Shown here: positions 47,139 through 59,026 of the stretch, piece by piece
Layout: every line of letters begins with the position of its first letter
Numbering within the stretch: the first letter of the stretch is position 1
Assembly (NCBI GenBank): GCA_006176705.1
Contig: QRFJ01002308.1
Location: 216,001 to 280,000, forward strand
Reading direction: 5' to 3'
Origin: Cocos nucifera
Lineage: Eukaryota; Streptophyta; Magnoliopsida; Arecales; Arecaceae
DNA: 64,000 nucleotides
Translations under genes and position numbers: made by a program
Notes under the pieces: model-generated
What the model was told of the DNA's origin: nothing
What the model saw: only the letters and a program-made list of their open reading frames with translations
Database searches by the model: none

Positions 47139-49007
47139 ACTAATATCAGAGCTAGATTTCATAATTAATTAGATCTAATTTTAATATTTTTTTATCTAAT
47201 AATTAGATAATTTTAGATGTTATATTAGATATGATTAGATCTAAAATCAAAAATTAAAAAAATTAAATAATCTAGATCTAGGATGTATGACTAGACTAGG
47301 AATAGAATTATTTTATGTGTAGTCTACCATAATCATAATTTTAATTTAATTAATTATAATTTTTAGATCTATTTATTTATTATTTTTTAATATTATAATT
47401 ATTATAATTAGATCTAAAATATAAAAAATAAATTTATTTAATTTTGTTAATATGAGATATGATAGATGCATGTTTAGACTAGTTGTAGAATAGTTCTACA
47501 AAATTATCTAGAATAAATTTTAATTTGATATGATCAAATTTAAATCTAATTTTTTAAATATTTATGAGATAATTTAGATCTAAAAATATGCATGATATAA
47601 TACAAGAGATGTATGCAAAATATATTTTTAGTTAGATTAATTTTTATATATATGATATATGATATAGATTTAACCAATTTTATAGATTTATCATATCTCT
47701 GATTAAGGCGTTCCCCTTGGCCATCCGATCATAAGAATGAAGTAGGATTTAAATGCCCTCTCCTCCTATTCGATGGGATGTTCTTATGATGTGTAGGGAT
47801 GCTGCACGTTTGCCCTTAATCAAAAATCAAAAAACTTATTTTCTGCAAAATTTGAGATCCTGAAATCCTAGAATTTTATATACATATTTTATTTATGAAC
47901 TCTAAACTTAATTAAGAATTAAGATTATGAAATATCTTAGATCTAAAATTAAAAATTTTTCAGATCTAAGATATATTCATAAAATTAGGTTTGGGCTTGG
48001 GTAGCTCAATTAGCGGTTGATCAAACCAAATCAAGAGTTGGTTAGATAGGATCAAGAGTGCTTAAATTGATCAGTCTAATAGGATTAAATCTAGGTCAAG
48101 GTTGAATCATATGAGTGATCGATTAAGTTAAGATCTAATTAAGCTCAGTAGTTAGAGTCTGGATTGTAGGCTAATCTGATTGGTTCTGGCTCAATAATTT
48201 GGTGTCTAAGGTAAGTTTGGCAGATACGATCGACTGATTTTTAATTGGGAGCTACCCGATTTGAATGCATTTTTATCGAGTTAATGGCATATCCCTTCTA
48301 TCAATCTCACTTACCTGGCCATATTTGTTAACCCAGTCCTGATCTAAGGTGGCTAACAATCCGAGCTAACCCATGCTACTAGGTTAGTCATGATGGTTAT
48401 GGCTATGACAAGTCAAGTTTAAAGAGATCTAAATCAAATCTTCTTAAGAAAAGATTAAGTCTAAGATCTTCCACCATTGTAGATGTGTGAGCCCTTCCCA
48501 GGATTGATTATTCTTGACTGGTCATAGTGGTTCAATTGCATCAGAAAGATGCAATCATGTCTATTAGGTATTGGATGCTATGGGGTGGAGGATGGATTGG
48601 ACTCAATATTTTGGATACGGTGAGAGACCCAATTAGGAATCCAATCTATGTAAATAGTGGGTCTGACTTAACTAAGGAGTGGATCAATATTTCGGGCACG
48701 ATGAGATTCATGAATTAGAGACTAAGTTTGGGTGCACCATGATTAGAGAATCATTGGACAAGAGTAGTTCACTCATTGGCTAATCCATCATCAATAATTA
48801 TTAGGTGAGGTGATGAGTCAGTTGGTGAGATTGTACCATCCACTAGAAATTAGTAATTATGGAGATTTTTGCATCTCTATAGAGGGAGTGTAAGGATCCA
48901 AGAAAATAGTGGAAGCTAATTTATTTAAAAATCAAACTCCTAAATAAATTAATCAAATCTTAATTACAAAATCTAACTAGAAACTTTGACTCTTTATAGG
49001 AAAAAAA
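47139..49007 (+). other. Primer site and long leader of the family-1 copia
   Basis: The primer-site relic is at 47141-47152. The rest is non-coding; the 63-codon frame at 48527-48718 shows no signature. A long leader between primer site and gag is therefore a trait of this copy. Confidence 0.6.
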
Positions 49008-52000
49008 ATGTCTGCGTCCAACCCACTAGCCCGTATCCTAGACACCCATAGATTGATCGGATCCAATTACAAGAATTGACTCTAAAACTTTAAAATCATT
49101 TTGGATTTCAAAAAGTTGACTCATGTATTGGATCAGGATCCCTCCACCTTACCAGCTCATTCATTCGCTGAATAGAGAGTGTCTCTTGATAAGTGGATGG
49201 ATGAAGATAAGAAAGTCAGATACTACATATTGGGCTCAATGTCTGATGAGCTTCAGCGCCAACATGAAGATATCAAGACTGTCCGCTAAATGTTGGCTCA
49301 CCTGCAAGAGTTGTTTGGTGAACAGAGTCACGCAGCCAAATATCAGGTCACTAAATAAGTATTTAAGGCTAAAATGCATGATGGACAGTCAGTCTAAGAT
49401 CATTGTCTGATGATGATCAAGGACTTGGAAGAGCTTAAGAAGCTCGAAGTAAAGTTAGACCAGGATTTGCAGAATGATATAATTCTGCAATCCTTGATTG
49501 ATGCATATTATAGTTCATCATGAACTACCATATGCATAAACTTCAGAATACTATGGTCGAGCTTATGAATATGCTGATTACTGCTGAGCTTTCCATGAAA
49601 GGTTCTAAAGGTTCAATACTTACTATAAAATGAACTTCTTTCAAGAGAAAATCTTTTGGCAAGAAGAAGAAGTCTATAAAAAGGCAAAAGATGGAAGGAG
49701 GAAAGAAAAAGAAGGCAAAGCTGAAGAAGAAGGCTGTTGATAAAGAAAAGTATTTTCATTGTAATACTGATGGCCACTGGAAGCGAAATTGTCCTACATA
49801 CCTGACCACCCTGAAGAATAAGAAGGAGATAGGTCCTTCTGAAGCTATGCTCGTTATTGAATCTAACCTTACGATTTCTTCTGCATCCAGTTGGGTGCTT
49901 GACTCTGGTTTCAGTGCTCATTTGTGCACTTTCATGCTGGATCTTGAGGATAGCAGGAGGCTGAAGGATGGTGAGATGATCCTACGCGTCGAAAATGAAA
50001 CAAGGATTGCTACTATGGCCGTAGGAATCAATCCTCTTCGACTACTATCTAGCTTAGATTTAATACTTAAGGATTGTTATTATGTGCCTGCTGCAAGTAG
50101 GAATTTGATTTCTGTTTCATGTTTAGCATTAGAAGGTTATGTAATTAATTTTCTTAAGGACCATTATAATATTCTTTATAAAAGTAATAAAATTGCAAGT
50201 GATTTTCTTATTAACAGTCTCTACCAGTTACATATTGATGTATCTGTCTTTAATATCAAGCAAAATGTGAATGCCATAAAATCAAAACGACCCAGAGATA
50301 GTCCAAATGATAGGTATCTATGGCACCTAAGGCTAGGTCATATAGCAGAAGATAGGATTAACAAATTAAAAAAAATTGGGCTATTGAGTTCATTGACTTC
50401 CAAATCATATCCAATTTGCGAATCATGTCTTCATGGCAAAATGACTAAGCTCCCTTTTATGAGACATGAAAAAAGGGCCATGGATTTACTTATCCTAGTA
50501 CATATTGATGTGTGCGACCCATTTGATATGTCGGCTAGAGGCAACTTTGTCTACTTCATAACCTTCATCGATGATTTATCTCGGTATGGGTATGTGTATC
50601 TTTTGAGACATAAGTCTAAAACCTTTGAAAAATTTAAGGAATTCAAACATGAAGTGGAAAAGCAAACGAGAAAATCCATTAAAGTTCTTCAATCAAATCG
50701 AGGAGATGAATACCTTAATCAAAAATTCCTGAACTATCTCAAGCAGTATGGCATAGTCTCTCAATAGACTCCATCTAGAACACCTCAACTCAATGGGATT
50801 TTAGAATGGAGGAACCGGATCCTATGAGATATGGTCTGATCCATGATGAGCTTCACAGACCTTCCTAATTATTTTTTGGAGACATAGTCTGTTAACTCTA
50901 ATATATTTATTGAATAAGATTTCCTCTAAAATCATTCCTACCACACCATATGAGATGTAGTATGGTAAGAAATCAAGTATGAGTCATCTCAAAATTTGGG
51001 GTTGTCCGGCTCATGTCAAAAGACAACAAGCAGATAAGTTAGACTATAGGTCCTTTAGAGCTTGATTCATAGGATATCCTAAAGAATCATTAGGATATTA
51101 TTTCTATATTCTAGAAGACCATAATGTAATTGTGAGTCGACATGATATCTTTCTTGAAAAATAGTTTATTCAAGATAGTGGCATTGAAAAGTAGATCAAG
51201 CTAGAGGAGAAAGTCTCCCAAGAGCAACGAGCTAAGGACCCTATGGAACCAAATCAGGTTGAGCCAATACAATCACTACCTCCTCCACCTCATAGATTGG
51301 AAAGGGTTTTTCATCCTCCTGAGAGGTATTTAGGTACTATTTCAAAGGAGGTAGAGAAAATGTTCCTCGTAGGTAATGGGGTTCATGGTGATGATTCCAA
51401 AATCTATGACGAGACGATATTGGATATTGACTCCAAGAAATAGTTAGAGGCAATGAAGTCAGAAATTGACTCGATGCATTCAAATCAAGTCTGGACCTTG
51501 GTAGATCTACTTGAAGGTATAGTACCTATTGGGTGTAAATGGATTTAGAAGAGAAAGATTGATACTGATGGAAATATGGAGACATTCAAAGCTAGATTAG
51601 TGGCAAAATGTTATAGTCAACGTGAAGGCATTGACTATCAGGATACTTTTTCACAGTAGCCATGCTCAAGTTCATCCGCACATTACTTATTATTGTAGCC
51701 TATTTCGATTACGAAATATGATAGATGGACATGAAAATCCCGTTCTTAAATGGATATCTTGAGGAAGATATCTATATAGAATAGCCGCTAGATTTTACAT
51801 CCAGTGATGATGATCACAAGGTTTACAAGCTACAAAGATCCATATATGGACTTAAGCAAGCATCTCAGAGCTGGAATACTCATTTTAATGATGTGATCAA
51901 ATTATTTGATTTCATCAAGAACGATGAGGAACCATATGTTTTCAAAAGGATCAGTGGGAGTGCTATTATCATTTTCGTACTGTACGTGGATGATATCCTC

Positions 52001-52963
52001 CTTATTGAAAATGATATTTCCATGTTGACCACAGTTAAAATATTGTTATCTAAAGAATTCTTCATAAAAGACTTAGGAGAAGCATCCTTCATTCTACGAA
52101 TCAAAGTCTTTAGAGATAGACCGAATAGGATGCTAGGCCTTTCACAGAAGATGTACATAAAAGAAGCGCTAAAGAGGTTTAGCATGAAAAACTCTAAGAG
52201 GGAATTGGTACCCTTCAGACATGGCATTCATCTCTCCAAGAAAATGTGTTCCAACACACCTGAAGAGATTGAATGCATGAGCAAAATTCCTTATGCTTCA
52301 GCAATAGGGAGCCTCATATATGCCATGTTATGTACACGACCTGATATAGCCCATGCTGTGAGTATCACGAGCAGATATTAGTCGAATCCAAGTGAAGAAC
52401 ACTGGACTTCTGTGAAATATATCCTTAAGTACTTGAGAAAAATTAAGGATATGTTGTTGGTTTTTGGTAATGGAGAACTCCAAGTCTAGGGATATACAGA
52501 CTCGAATTTCATGTCCGATATAGATGATCGAAAATCGATATCTGGGAATCTATTTGTGTGTAATGATGGTGCTATCAGTTGGAAGAGTTTCAAGCAGACA
52601 GTAATAGCAGATTCCACCATGAAAGTAGAATACATCGCTGTGTCAGAAGCTATAAAAGAGACATTTTGGTATAAAAAGTTTGCTGTAGAGATCGAAGTGA
52701 TGCCATCGGATGCCATTCCTCTATATTGCGATAATAATGGCACCATAGTCCTTACTAAGGAGACAAGGTCTCATCAGAAATTCAAATACATCAAGCAGCG
52801 ATAGCACCTCATCCGTGATTACCTCGAGAAAGGTTATGTCGAGGTCAAGAGAGTCGACTCCACAAACAATACGGTGGGTCTACTTACAAAGCTGTTGGGT
52901 CAGCAGAAGATCGAAGCCCACCTTAAGAAGATGGGACTTAGATTTATAGCTGATTGGCTTTAG
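49008..52963 (+). pseudogene. Family-1 copia gag-pol, broken
   Basis: The start chosen is the ATG at 49008 (MSASNPLARILDTHRLIGSN). Gag ends with a zinc knuckle at about 49755-49797 (first Cys changed to Tyr). The longest open part, 49691-50767, covers the knuckle, protease (SWVLDSGFSAHL), the integrase zinc region (YLWHLRLGHIAEDRINKLKK, CESCLHGKM) and the integrase core (HIDVCDPF, FIDDLSRYGYVYLL; the SDRGGEY motif is SNRGDEY). RT follows with KIDTDGNMETFKARLVAK-like text, YVDDILLI at about 51980, LGEASFILRIKVFRD and YAMLCTRPDIAHAVSI. RNase H (52511-52963) ends IADWL. The ancestral polyprotein would be about 1,320 residues. Roughly a dozen stops and at least one frameshift remain. Confidence 0.92.
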
Positions 52964-52977
52964 ATCAAGTGAGAGTT

Positions 52978-55239
52978 TGTTAGATAAGTGTGCCCTAGAA
53001 GTTAGATTAGCTGACACTTATAATACACTTCTAAGGATAAAATTATAATTTTAACTATAAATAATAAAATGGGTTATTTTCTATAATAGTATATATTTGA
53101 AAGTGTCTATGATACATCCCTTAAGTTAATGGTAATGATAGTTCTTATTTTCAAAAGTTGAAAATTTAAGACATGAATTTTCATTATTAACTCATAAAAT
53201 GCTCCTGACCATAGGATCATCATGGGGATGGTAATTGATCCAAAAGATTGGTGTACAATCGCTTCTTTAAAGTAGATGAGTTATGAGTCTATGGTGTAGA
53301 GATACTGCAGCGAGAGTATAGGTACTCATTAGAAAACGAGGACATTGAGCGTAACCATCTCGAGCAGTCATGAGGAAATCTACCTTCTTATCGATGATTG
53401 GCTCAAAGCTGCAGTTGTGTGTCTGATTCTTTAACCTGAGGTGCATCGATAGTTCACCTTGAGGGTGTTATAGTTTGACTATACCATAACTCAGTTTTCT
53501 AGCCATTCGGAATCCTGAGGAGTATGTTGGCTATAGTATGTTCATTGTAGGAATTGGATTCCACCAATAGAGGATCAAGCTATCTCGGTAGATGAGGAGT
53601 AGCCCTATGATGATCATGAGAATCAAGTCCATAAGCCTATGGCTATGGTAGAGTGAAATAATAGAAAGAGTTTCTATTAAGATTTTTACATTGGACTTGA
53701 ATCGAATGATTAATTCATATGACGAAAATTAGGGTTTGACAAGATCACCTTAACCTTAATCCAGTCAGGGCTCAAGATAGAGAAACTTAATCACACAGAT
53801 AACTGCACCAAAAGATTTACTTTCAGTTCTGATGGGTTGCCACCATATGCTGCTAGATGTCATAAGTAGATTTTAGGAGCAATTAGAATGATTTGGATGA
53901 TCGATCATACTAGTTGTCTGAATCAGAAAAGTTTTGATCCATCGAAAGGTATTTCGATGATATCGATGATAGAGATCATGACATATCCCATTACCACACA
54001 AAATTGAACCTAACTGGATCACACAAATAAGGGTTTGTATTTGGATATCACCAATTGGACTAACCTAGTTCAATTAATTTGAATAAGATTTAATTAGGTT
54101 CAAGAAAATCATGCTAGCATATGATTGAGCATAATATTCTTCTTTAATAATCATTAAAATTTATCTCGACTGAGCTAAATGTGTTTGGGCTCACTCAAAA
54201 ATCTTTACTTGGTCTGACTGGAGCTTGTCCAAATTAGAAAAGGATTGTCTTAATTTATGAGATGAATTTGAGACGACACCTGCCATTTTTCGTCATCTGC
54301 TAAATCTTATTTTCGGACATTGGTTAAATATTGATCTTGAATACTTAAACATCTGCTCATGTGTCATACATTCATAGGAGAGAACTTGGGGCCTTGTCCC
54401 CTTGCTAAAAAGCAGACAAGAAGGGGGTGCACTCATAGGATAAGAGTTGGAGTTCCATACAGATGGGACTTTAGGTTGCTTCATGGAATCAAACTAGGTG
54501 GCACCAACAAGTCTTGTTTGACCCAGTCTTAGCGCCACCTAAGGAGGTTTTTGAAGGTCTCTCATCTGATTGGATCAGATGATGTCATCCCACCAATCAG
54601 ATTTAGATCTGATTGTACAAAGGTCGTGATTGTCCGGGATAATGTAGCACTACATGACACAGCAGGGTCTATATAAACCCTGCCTGCGCTTAGAATAGAG
54701 AGCTTCTGCCCTTTGCCCACGCCACAAAACTTCTCTCCCTCCTCCATTCCACCTTTAGGTCCTCTCTCTCCTATCCACATCCAAGAGTTCTTGGGCACGA
54801 GTTTGGTGCGATCCAAGCAAGTGAAAGGCGATAAGAAAGGAAGAAGATAGCCCTGCTGTAAGAGACAATAGTTGATCTTCAAAAGAGTCTTTGAAGACCT
54901 TGAAGATGAGATCTAGATCTAATTTTTGGAGGATTGATTGAGAAGGAGAAGATTCTAGATCCTTTTCGAGTGGATACCGATAGAGGCCAAGTGCTTACGT
55001 GACTACATCTAGAACTTCAAGCAAACATCGGGATCATCACAGGATAATTGGATTACTCAAAATAAAGATATAATTAAATTAAATTAAATTTATTTTTATT
55101 TTATTTTATCAAATCAATAAGATCAAATCTGAAGAGTGTCAGATCTGATTTGGATCTAAGAAAAAAAAATTTCAAATATCTCTCTTGATCCAATTAGATC
55201 TGAAGGAATCTGACCTAAAAAACTAGATTTTTTCCTTCA
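52978..55239 (+). repeat. 3' LTR of the complete family-1 copia
   Basis: It starts TGTTAGATAAG after the purine-rich AGATCAAGTGAGAGTT and ends TTTTTTCCTTCA. The TATA box is at 54670-54677. Confidence 0.93.
54670..54677 (+). promoter_or_regulatory. TATA box in the 3' LTR
   Basis: TATATAAA followed by CCCTGCCTGCGC. It could drive outward transcription into the right hairpin arm of D. Confidence 0.65.
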
Positions 55240-55244
55240 TGATC

Positions 55245-55810
55245 ACCATTATAGAAATGATCAAACTATTAGCAAAGATTATTTATCTAAAAAATAATCT
55301 AATAAATACATGCTAATTGGCATTTTAATCACTCATTTTTTATTTAACGGTGCAAATCATTCTATGCTAAATTGACAATGATAATTATATCCGATTGAAG
55401 TAAACTTTTGCTAGTGCACTACAAATATTATAGAGATCATCATTATAAATTTTTAAATTGATTGATGATTTCTATCTATCAAATCATCATATGGTCATTC
55501 GTGACCGTCGAAATTAAATTTTTTCGATCTGCATAGCTAGAGCTACCTGATCGAGCTGATATTTTGTGATGGTGCTTGCACGATAATTACTTAAATAATG
55601 AGTGATGAAGATGGACTTTAAAATTTAAAATCATGAAATATTAAAAAAATAAAATTTTAATTTTAAAAGAATACTAATTTTTTAAAATTTAGAAAAAAAT
55701 ATTAATTTGTTTGCGGGCTAGCTAACAGTGAATGCGCTCGCACCCCTCAATCTCGTCGCATTGGCTAAGCATGCGTATTTTTGTCTTTTCTTGATTTTTA
55801 AAATAGTTTA
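55245..55810. repeat. Right hairpin arm of D
   Basis: This is the reverse complement of 44150-44740, including the outer GC-richer piece (55690-55790) that is not found in B or C. Confidence 0.85.
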
Positions 55811-55839
55811 TATTTTTTAAAAATTTAAAATTTTGGTCG

Positions 55840-56284
55840 AAGTATTTATGATGGATAATTAGCAACAAAATTTTTCCATCATACAATATCTAATTATTTG
55901 CAATGAAAAAATATTTTCATCATAAATTATTAATTTTTTGTAATAAAAAATATTTTTTATTATAAATAATTAGTATTTATGATGAAAATATTATGTTGCA
56001 AATACTCAGAATTTTTTATGATTTATTCTCGATAGATTAATAGCGACAAAATTTTTTACGATGGAAAAAATCATCATAAATAATTTATTTTATTATTTTT
56101 TGGAGAGAAAAAAATTTTTTAGTAAAATATTTGATGAAAATTATTAGTGATGAAATTATTTGCGATGATATTTTTTATCGTAAATAACTAATATTAGCGA
56201 TGAAAATATTTATTCCATTGCCAATAAGACTTTAGCAATGAAAATTATGTCACAAATAATTATGTGATTAAAATTCTTTAAATA
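55840..56284. repeat. Subterminal repeats of D, right of hairpin
   Basis: AT-rich with GATGAAAA/TTTTCATC and TTAGCAATG-type words in both orientations, as at 43210-44140 but without the clear 152-base spacing. Confidence 0.7.
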
Positions 56285-57190
56285 TCTGCCCCCCACTCCT
56301 ACAAAACTCACTCTCTCTCGGCCTGAAACCCTCTCGTCTCCTCTCTCTCCCCATCGTCCTCTCTCTCCCTCTCCTCCTAGGCTTCCACCGATCGGCAACT
56401 ACGTTTTTTACTATCGCTCTCGTTACTGCTACCATTGTCGCCATCATTGTCGATGCCATTGCCACCACCACTATGCTTTAATCGATCGAAGGTAACTTAA
56501 TTCAATCCCGGCCAGCCATGAGTTAGATTCTTTTGTTTTTAATTTATTCTTTTGATTTGGGAGCCACATGTGTTGCCGTGCGGTGGTTGGTGGTAGGCGG
56601 CGAGGCACGAAAGATCGGTACCGACTGTAGGCCGTGCATGGCAGTTGACGGGCCTGGTGGAGGCTGCTAGTGGTGGGAGGCGGATGGCCGACACCATAGG
56701 GGTTGGGAGGCCACCGAAGGTGGGGCACCGAGGGGCGGTGGTGATGGGATGGGTGGTGTGAGGCAGAGGGGGTGCATGGGGTATAGAGGGGTGATAGTGA
56801 TGGGTCGGGTGGGGGCCATAGTGGTGACGGTGGAGGAGAGTCACAGGGGGTGGGCCCGCAATGGTCGGTAGGGTGGTGCAGGGCTAGAGAGTCGGGACCG
56901 CAATGGGTCGGGTGCGGATGGGGGTGCATGGGGCATGGAGGGGCGGCGGTGATGGTCGGCTGGGGACCACGGTGGTGGGCGGGCGGAGGGGAGCCACAGG
57001 GTGTGAGGGGTCACGATGATCGAGTACGTCAACAGCATAGGGACTGGAGGGCCGAGGGGCCACAATGGGTGGCGCATGAATGGGGGTGCGTGGGTCATGG
57101 AGGGGAGCCGCGGGTGGTGGGCGGCTGAGGGGAGCCATGGGTGGTGGGCGGCGAAGGGGAGTGGATGACTTCGACGGGTTTAATCCTTAG
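56285..57190. repeat. GC-rich block of D (CT-rich leader-like, then G-rich)
   Basis: A CT-rich start (CTCACTCTCTCTCGG) is followed by a region of mixed composition and then a G-rich minisatellite with GGGGTGCATGGGG and GGGTGGTGGGCGG words (56650-57160). Frames in several phases (for example 56471-56929 minus, His/Pro-rich) have no domain. It occupies the same place as the GC blocks of B and C. Confidence 0.65.
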
Positions 57191-57204
57191 TAATTTTTAA
57201 ATTT

Positions 57205-57335
57205 TAATAAATTATAAAAAATAATAATAAGCATAATAATAATAACAATAATAATGATGATGATGATAGTAAAAGTGGTAATTATAATAATAATAGTAGT
57301 AATAAAAATAGTAATATTAATAATAGTATAAGAAA

Positions 57336-57371
<36 letters not shown>

Positions 57372-57430
57372 AAAAATAATAATAATAATAATAATAATAG
57401 TAAAAGTAAAAATAGTAATAATAATAATTA
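57205..57430. repeat. AAT/ATG trinucleotide microsatellite
   Basis: Long runs of AATAATAAT with GATGATGATGATAG and AGTAGTAAT interruptions. It ends directly at the gypsy LTR. Confidence 0.9.
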
Positions 57431-57431
57431 T

Positions 57432-58361
57432 TGACGTAGAATCTGGTCGTCGTCGAAATCAGTTGGAGTGAAGGTGGACGAGGTCGCCATCGAGGACCTA
57501 CAAAATAAAGTTCCGTCTGGAGCCGGAGGAGGGGTGGCTCCGGCAAGACCCTCTGATGATCAAGTTAGCTCTGACCAATAGGAATGGAGTGCTCGGGAAT
57601 GAGTTCCACAGAGCTTAGAGAAGAAGAGGAGAGCTTAGAGCTTAGGGTTAGTATATTTAGAGGGTCCTTTTTATAGGTAGAGCTTGATGGTGACAGCTGT
57701 AGCTGCATGCTAGCGGGCTACTCGAGGTCCGATGGAGTCAGTCCCAGGGGAAGGCACCGTCACAGCACCGCCTGCAATGGATTGATGGTGACAGCCATTG
57801 TCGTCTGATAGCGGGTCGTTGTCGCTTGTGGTGGACTAATGGTAATGGCTGCAGCTATCTTAATACTGAGCTGCTCGGGGCCGAATGAAGGGTTGAAGGG
57901 ATTTGACGTGTACCCATTTTGGAGGAGTTCAGACTCCTGAAGAGGAAGCTCGAAAGGAGTTTGGCTCTCGTAGGCATCTGGTTGGAGGTGTGTGGATAAG
58001 GCTCGATCACTAGGGAGTTCGGTAGGAGCTCGATCGGTCGAAGGAAATGTTTGGGAGGAGTCCAACTCTTGAAGAAGTCTGACCGATGGAAAAGCTTAGA
58101 GGGAGTTCAGCTTCCATAGGCGCCTGACTGGAGGAGCACGGAGAGAGTTCAACTCTTGCGGGAGCTCGACTGAAGTTCGACCGCTGAGAAGTTCGGTTAA
58201 AGTCCGACTGCTGAGAGTCCAAAGGAGCTCGGCCGCTAAGCAGTTCGACTGATCGTAGGAGTTCGACCAAGATCCATCCGCTGAAGCTCTTTCGTGGCTA
58301 CTGGCCGCATCAGGCTGAGCACCGAACTGGACTTTGACAGGAGCAGGATTTACCTCCAACA
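57432..58361 (-). repeat. LTR copy a (930 bp)
   Basis: On the minus strand it starts TGTTGGAGGTAAATCC right after a purine tract (GAGTGGGGGAGACTAT, 58362-58378) and ends TTCTACGTCA. It contains ~40-bp internal repeats with GGAGTTCGGCTCTTGAAG-like words and a TATA box at 57675-57668. Confidence 0.85.
57668..57675 (-). promoter_or_regulatory. TATA box of LTR copy a
   Basis: Minus-strand TATAAAAAGGACCC, conserved in copy b at 59322-59315. It marks transcription leftward. Confidence 0.6.
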
Positions 58362-59026
58362 ATAGTCTCCCCCACTCTCGAGTTCGAAACTCGAAGGAAG
58401 GGAGTGCAGAAAAGGTGACTGCCAAAGTCCTCTTTTGGACTCCATGCTGATTTAGGTCGAAGCTCGATGGGAGATCTCATCTCCAGCCGAAGTTGGTATC
58501 GAAATTGAAGCCCGGGGGAGATCTCATCTTCAGCTGGGATTGAAGAAAATCTCATCTCATGCGGTCGAGATCGGGGGTTGAGCTCCTCGGGGGGGGGGGG
58601 GGGATGATATTGTCTTCAGTCGTCGAGGCTGACTCGGAGGAGATCTCCTCTCCTGCAGCCATAGTTAATATGGATGCTCGGAAGAGATCTGATCTCTGGC
58701 TGAGGTTGACGCAGTCGCTCAGGGGGGATCTCATCTCTGGGTGAGGTTGTCTCCGATCTTATCTCTAGTTGAGGTTGGCTCGGATGCTCGGAAGAGGTCT
58801 TACCTCTAACCGAGGTTGTCGTGGGCCGAGGTAGTCATGGTCGCTTAGGAGAGATCTTATCTCTGACCGAGGTTGACTCGATCGCTCGTCTCTGGCCGAG
58901 GTTGTTGCGATCGCTCGAAGGAGATCTTATCTCCTGCAGTCGAGGTTGCCTCGGAGGAGATCTTATCTCCTGCAGTCGAGGTTGATGTGGGTGCTCGGGG
59001 GAGATCTTATCTCCTGCAATCGAGGT
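58362..59026 (-). repeat. Polypurine tract and short hairpin-repeat array between LTRs a and b
   Basis: The purine tract is next to LTR a. The rest carries about half a dozen units with GAGATCTTATCTC, like the large array at 60100-61920. Position 58587-58601 is a G-run. Confidence 0.8.

Larger units (their letters stand above)
44873..55239 (+). mobile_element. Complete family-1 Ty1/copia element (10,367 bp), degenerate
   Basis: LTRs of 2,266 and 2,262 bp flank a 5,839-bp interior with leader and gag-pol. The 5-bp TSD TGATC is perfect (44868-44872, 55240-55244). Removing the element restores the hairpin arm of D. The first ~155 bases of the two LTRs differ at about 20 sites, all but one transitions, so it is not recent. 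Confidence 0.95.
43180..57431. mobile_element. CACTA-like element D with hairpin core, right end not found
   Basis: The left end is CACTACAATAAAATAG, preceded by TCA within gypsy gag (target AAGTCAATT). Order inside: ~152-bp subterminal tandem repeats, a GC-richer 100-bp piece, left hairpin arm, loop, complete copia element (44873-55239), right hairpin arm, the same GC-richer piece inverted (55690-55790), subterminal repeats (55840-56280), a GC-rich block (56285-57190) and an AAT microsatellite. The end with TAGTG was not found before the gypsy cluster at 57432, so it is lost or beyond the window. Confidence 0.65.

Noticed and set aside
56471..57138. His/Pro-rich frames on the minus strand of the D GC-rich block
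   Set aside because: G-rich minisatellite on the plus strand; frames in three phases overlap.
57760..58270. Minus-strand frames in LTR a with partly repeated counterparts in LTR b (59609-60003)
   Set aside because: They are shared because the LTRs are copies; the peptide repeats mirror ~40-bp DNA repeats, and frames are shifted between the copies.
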